Below, one piece after another: positions 5,832 through 8,637 of a stretch of 8,637 nucleotides of DNA. A program made the position numbers and the translations under genes. This DNA comes from Clostridiales bacterium (GTDB lineage: Bacteria > Bacillota_A > Clostridia > Christensenellales > CAG-917). The stretch covers positions 1 to 8,637 of the forward strand of contig JAITEJ010000182.1 of NCBI GenBank assembly GCA_031282095.1. The letters are read 5' to 3'. The notes under the pieces are model-generated. The model saw nothing but the letters and a program-made list of their open reading frames with translations. It did no database searches and was not told the origin of the DNA. The number at the start of each line of letters is the position of its first letter. Position 1 is the first letter of the stretch.

Positions 5832-7181
5832 TTAATTTTTATTGCTGTGTATCGGCGCGGGAATTCTGCCTCCGCGGGCGATAAAGACGTCGGCGTTTTC
5901 CGGATTTACGCTCATTATCGGTGCGCGTCCGAGCAATCCGCCGAACTCCGCGTATCCCGAGGTTTTACCCTCCACGGGGATAATACGTACGGCGGTGGTT
6001 TTATTGTTTATGATTCCGATAGCCGCTTCGTCCGCTATTATCGCGGAAACCGTACTTGCGGAAGTGTCGCCGGGAACGGCAATCATATCCAAACCCACGC
6101 TGCATACGGCGGTCATCGCCTCCAACTTTTCTAAGGAGAGGGCGCCGCGCGCGGCGGCGTTTATCATGCCTATATCCTCGCTCACGGGTATGAACGCGCC
6201 GGACAGCCCCCCTATGTGGGAACTTGCCATAACGCCGCCTTTCTTAACCGCGTCGTTCAACAACGCAAGACACGCCGTCGTGCCGGGCGCGCCTACGGAC
6301 GTCAAGCCCATTTCCTCTAAAATATGTCCTACGCTGTCGCCCACTATCGGTGTTGGGGCAAGCGAAAGATCCACTATCCCGAACGTGGCATTCAGCATGT
6401 TTGCCGCCTCGCGCGCCACCAGCTCGCCGACTCGCGTAATTTTAAAGGCGGTTTGTTTTACGGTTTCCGCCAACACGGTACAGTCGGCGCCGCGTACCTT
6501 TTCCAACGCGGTTTTTACCACGCCGGGACCGCTTATGCCTACGTTAATGACCGCGTCGCCCTCGCCCGTTCCGTTAAATGAACCCGCCATAAACGGATTG
6601 TCCTCCACGGCGTTCGCGAAAACTACGAGCTTCGCGCAGCCTATACTGTCCTGCGCGGCGGTCAGCGCGGCGGTCTCCTTTATAATTTTGCCCATTAGCG
6701 CGACCGCGTCCATGTTGATGCCGGCGCGCGTCGAGCCTATGTTTACAGACGAGCAAACCCGCGCCGTCGACGCCAACGCGGCGGGTATTGTTGCGATGAA
6801 ACCGCGTTCGTTTTCGCTCATTCCTTTCTGCACCAACGCCGTGTAGCCGCCGATGAAGTCTATGTCTATAGCCTTGGCGACGCGGTCCATTTCGCGGGCG
6901 ATTTCAAGATAACCGCCGGACGCCATCCCTATCAGGCTTATAGGCGACACGGACACGCGCTTGTTTATGATAGGTATGCCGTATTTTGCCTGCAACCGTT
7001 CCGCAACCTCTTTGAGCCGACCGGCGCGCGCGAAAATCTTTTCGCCGACGGCCTTTGCCGCAGCCGCCTTGCCGTCTCTTATACAATCGAATAAAGACAG
7101 GTGCATGGTCACCGTACGGATATCCAGATGCTGATCCTTAATCATTTCTATCGTTTGTATAACTTCGTTTATGTTTAACAT
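5832..7181 (-). CDS. UPF0210 (DUF711 / PFL-like) family protein
   Basis: A 449-residue protein matching the UPF0210 family (about 450 residues) end to end. Recognisable blocks: [15 protein letters not shown] near the N-terminus, [22 protein letters not shown] (111-120), [19 protein letters not shown] (141-159), [19 protein letters not shown] (200-218), [32 protein letters not shown] (371-381) and the closing [13 protein letters not shown]. The family has a fold related to the glycyl-radical enzyme barrel, but no reaction is established as far as I know. I chose the ATG at 7181 (MLNINEV): AGGGA lies just upstream, family members start there, and the 26-residue longer frame from 7259 would overlap the ACT gene. 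The stop of that ACT gene is 7 bases upstream, so the pair is co-transcribed and probably coupled. The pair is conserved in many anaerobes, which suggests the ACT protein senses a ligand, perhaps an amino acid, for UPF0210. Confidence 0.93.
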   Translation of the reverse strand: MLNINEVIQTIEMIKDQHLDIRTVTMHLSLFDCIRDGKAAAAKAVGEKIFARAGRLKEVAERLQAKYGIPIINKRVSVSPISLIGMASGGYLEIAREMDRVAKAIDIDFIGGYTALVQKGMSENERGFIATIPAALASTARVCSSVNIGSTRAGINMDAVALMGKIIKETAALTAAQDSIGCAKLVVFANAVEDNPFMAGSFNGTGEGDAVINVGISGPGVVKTALEKVRGADCTVLAETVKQTAFKITRVGELVAREAANMLNATFGIVDLSLAPTPIVGDSVGHILEEMGLTSVGAPGTTACLALLNDAVKKGGVMASSHIGGLSGAFIPVSEDIGMINAAARGALSLEKLEAMTAVCSVGLDMIAVPGDTSASTVSAIIADEAAIGIINNKTTAVRIIPVEGKTSGYAEFGGLLGRAPIMSVNPENADVFIARGGRIPAPIHSNKN

Positions 7182-7188
7182 GATATCC

Positions 7189-7455
7189 CTAAATCCGATG
7201 CATACTGTTGAAAATATCTTCATGCTGAACGCGTATATCCACGCCCAACTCCACGGCAAGCGCCTGCAGAGCCGCGTTTACGCGTTCAATGCCGCCGTCC
7301 TCGATTTCCGTCAGCATAACCATTGTGAAAAACTCGTTTTGCATTATCGTCTGCGAAATATCTTCAATATTCGCGCCGTTATCGAATAACGACGTGGATA
7401 CCTTGGCGATTATGCCCTTTTTATCCTTTCCGATTACGGATACGATTGCTCTCAT
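7189..7455 (-). CDS. ACT domain protein, UPF0237 family
   Basis: An 88-residue stand-alone ACT domain. It opens with [35 protein letters not shown], the typical beta-alpha-beta start with GKDKxGI and the N-IxDI turn. A second strand follows ([11 protein letters not shown]), then a helix ([18 protein letters not shown]), and it ends [17 protein letters not shown]. This length and ending are those of UPF0237. ACT domains usually bind small ligands such as amino acids at dimer interfaces; the ligand here is unknown. The ATG has AAGGGA about seven bases upstream. It is the first gene of the operon with UPF0210 and sits about 65 bases below the nearer of two predicted transcription starts. Confidence 0.93.
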   Translation of the reverse strand: MRAIVSVIGKDKKGIIAKVSTSLFDNGANIEDISQTIMQNEFFTMVMLTEIEDGGIERVNAALQALAVELGVDIRVQHEDIFNSMHRI

Positions 7456-7527
7456 AGCCTTTTCCCTTGTGCGTCCTCTTCAAAACCCGAGCATTCGCAT
7501 ACCGCGCCCGAAAGAAGCCAGTTATCT

Positions 7528-7555
7528 ATTATAGACGAGGTACATTATATAACAA
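7528..7555 (-). promoter_or_regulatory. Downstream promoter (P2) of ACT-UPF0210 operon
   Basis: Minus-strand TTGTTA (7555-7550), 16-base spacer, TATAAT (7533-7528). Its -35 abuts the -10 of P1, so the two are tandem and probably mutually exclusive for polymerase binding. Transcription would begin near 7521 and give a leader of about 65 bases. Confidence 0.5.
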
Positions 7556-7572
7556 ATTCTCCCGTAACGCAA
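7544..7572 (-). promoter_or_regulatory. Upstream promoter (P1) of ACT-UPF0210 operon
   Basis: Minus-strand TTGCGT (7572-7567), 17-base spacer, TATAAT (7549-7544). The -10 is a perfect consensus and the spacing is ideal; the -35 matches at four of six positions. It partly overlaps the next promoter. Confidence 0.6.
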
Positions 7573-8161
7573 TCAAATACCGTTCTCTGATAAAAAAATC
7601 CGCCTGTAATGCAACGGGTTTTTCACTGTAAGCGAAAGAAAAAAACTCATGAATCGGAAAATATTTCGGCGTTAAAAGTATCTCGGACGAAATAAACAAT
7701 ACGAACGAAACACAAAGACTCATGCGGCTGCCGCCGTCGGCAACAAAATCGCATAAATTTCTCTTTACGCCGAAAGCAGTCATGACACTAACGAAAGGCG
7801 CAGTATATTAAGATCCGTTTATAAACAGAAAAAGTCATTATTTCCGCTTATGGATAAGGTTTATTAATGCGAGAAATGCGTAAAACGGCTTTGATCTGCG
7901 GTTATAGTGTTTATGCAAAAAAACAGCCCGCCGTCTATACTATGAATCCGTTAGACTGGCGTATAGTAAAGAGCGTGACAAGCAAAGGAATCAAATACAG
8001 AGCTGTTTTTGAAGCGTTTATGCAAGATATTGATGCGCGAATGCAGCTTAACGCGAAATTTGCACCGACGCTCTTTATAGCGTAAACACGCTCTGAAAAC
8101 CCCGCTCTTCTTGCTGTAGAAACGGAGCGTTTTGACGCAACACCGCCTTAAATCCTCGCCT
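7573..8161. other. Gene-poor stretch between ACT operon and ClC repeats
   Basis: No recognised gene. Several short frames exist on both strands. The best is a plus-strand frame, listed separately. Around 7845-7866 the plus strand has CCGCTTAT followed by ATAAGGTTTATTAATGC, resembling 8300-8338 in the ClC repeat zone (CCGCTTAT, then ATAGGTTTTATTAATGC after an insertion), so a very decayed further copy may reach this far. Confidence 0.35.
7867..8085 (+). CDS. Possible small hypothetical protein (72 residues)
   Basis: The only plus-strand frame in the window not covering a better gene. It begins MREMRKTALICGYSVYAKKQ and ends with FAPTLFIA. It has a possible ribosome binding site (AAGG, 11 bases before the ATG) and an ordinary amino-acid mix, with no signal peptide, membrane segment or motif I recognise. 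A minus-strand frame overlaps most of it (7951-8175) and neither is convincing. It could be chance or the remnant of an older gene. Confidence 0.2.
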   Translation: MREMRKTALICGYSVYAKKQPAVYTMNPLDWRIVKSVTSKGIKYRAVFEAFMQDIDARMQLNAKFAPTLFIA

Positions 8162-8510
8162 CCGCTGTTTTTCATCCGTCAGACCGTATTTACGTATCCT
8201 TACAAGTAAGCTTTTCCAAATAGTATGTAGTTTACGGACTCCGCGCGACAAATCGTCGGTGCCGCTGCCGTTTATTATCCCCCAATCCGCATTCGTAACC
8301 GCTTATTTATCGCTCTTGTAAATAGGTTTTATTAATGCCGGATCATTTACGGACTCCGCGCGGAAATTATCGGTGCCGCCGCTGTTTTTCATCTCTCAGT
8401 TCGTATTCGCCGCAATTTAATACTTGCCTTTACAAATAAGCTTTGCCAGTATTAGATCGTTTACGGACTCTACGCGCAAAATCGTCAGCACCGTTATGGA
8501 CGCGAATACG
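8162..8510 (-). repeat. Degenerate ~115-bp tandem copies of the ClC gene's 3' end
   Basis: The core TTTACGGACTC occurs on the plus strand at 8231, 8346 and 8460 (spacing 115 and 114). The copy at 8460 lies inside the ClC gene, encoding ESVN on the minus strand. Flanks repeat too: CCGCTGTTTTTCATC at 8162-8176 and 8379-8393, with a diverged middle version near 8264-8280, and (A/G)TAAGCTTT(T/G)CCA near 8207 and 8437. In the middle copy the minus strand still reads RAESVNDPALIKPIYKSDK then stop, parallel to RVESVNDLILAKLICKGKY then stop in the gene, so the copy derives from coding sequence and kept a frame. The leftmost copy is frame-broken. Confidence 0.82.
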
Positions 8511-8637
8511 GCGGCTATAGAAAACAGTCCGTTTGCAAGGCTGCCCGTGACCTCGATAATCAGTACGACGGCGGTTATAGGGGAACGTATGGCTCCTCCT
8601 ATAAAAGCGCATACGCCCATGGCGACTAATGTCGGAT
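8417..8637 (-). CDS. ClC-type chloride channel / H+-Cl- exchanger, C-terminal end
   Basis: The last 73 or so residues of a gene that continues off the right edge. PTLVAMGVCAFIGGAIRSPITA, followed by VVLIIEVTGSLANGLFSIAA, matches the conserved late ClC helices (family pattern: G(M/V)xAFxxGxxRxPITAxVLIxExTG). These helices line the anion pathway of dimeric membrane proteins that move Cl-, often against H+. It ends ESVNDLILAKLICKGKY a few residues after the last helix, so there is no CBS or TrkA-C regulatory domain. The selectivity-filter and gating-Glu segments are outside the window, so channel versus exchanger cannot be decided. Its 3' end is the source or sister of the tandem copies downstream. 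Confidence 0.85.
   Translation of the reverse strand, partial: PTLVAMGVCAFIGGAIRSPITAVVLIIEVTGSLANGLFSIAAVFASITVLTILRVESVNDLILAKLICKGKY

Noticed and set aside
5842..6846. 334-codon open frame on the plus strand
   Set aside because: It lies entirely antisense to the well-supported UPF0210 gene and its product resembles no family; strong codon bias in the real gene keeps the opposite frame open.
7182..7259. 26-residue N-terminal extension of the UPF0210 protein
   Set aside because: It overlaps the ACT gene in another frame, and the family start MLNINEV has its own ribosome binding site.
7529..7783. 84-codon minus-strand frame
   Set aside because: It overlaps the tandem promoters of the ACT operon, has no clear ribosome binding site and resembles no family.

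Overview
The window looks like a chromosomal segment of a Gram-positive anaerobe, most likely Bacillota (Clostridia-like). I infer this from three things: the DUF1538 transporter followed by two PII-like genes, the adjacent UPF0237 ACT / UPF0210 pair, and the uncharacterised FAD-dependent dehydrogenase with a Cys-rich CPKYTAGRCVGCKTC segment. The genus cannot be told from the sequence. Every convincing gene lies on the minus strand, so transcription runs right to left.

Layout from right to left in the direction of transcription. A ClC-type chloride channel/transporter gene enters from the right edge and ends at 8417. Below it lies a gene-poor stretch (7456-8416) holding degenerate tandem copies of the ClC gene's own 3' end and the promoters of the next operon. 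ACT-domain protein (7455-7189) and UPF0210/PFL-like protein (7181-5832) form a tight two-gene operon. After a 392-bp gap with a good sigma-A-type promoter comes a two-gene unit: a carboxymuconolactone-decarboxylase/AhpD-like protein (5439-4918) and a short-chain dehydrogenase (4862-4062). Downstream of the dehydrogenase lies a region of broken, partly tandem copies of that gene's 3' part (3642-4053). Next is an operon of a DUF1538 membrane protein (3500-1332), predicted to be a cation/proton antiporter-type transporter, directly followed by two divergent PII-like regulators (1331-987 and 964-596). After another repeat-filled gap (290-595) a COG2509-like FAD dehydrogenase starts at 289 and leaves the window on the left.

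How the genes work together: the DUF1538-PII-PII operon reads as a transporter with its own pair of regulatory trimer-forming subunits. The AhpD-like/SDR pair reads as a small redox module of unknown substrate. ACT-UPF0210 is a widely conserved pair of unknown physiological role.

The most unusual signal is not a gene. Three different genes (PII-like, SDR, ClC) each have a short segment of their own 3' end repeated downstream in decaying tandem copies. In a fourth, the DUF1538 gene, an in-frame 99-bp repeat array forms the C-terminus of the protein. This suggests a locus- or genome-wide tendency to duplicate gene ends, and I do not recognise it as a described element.
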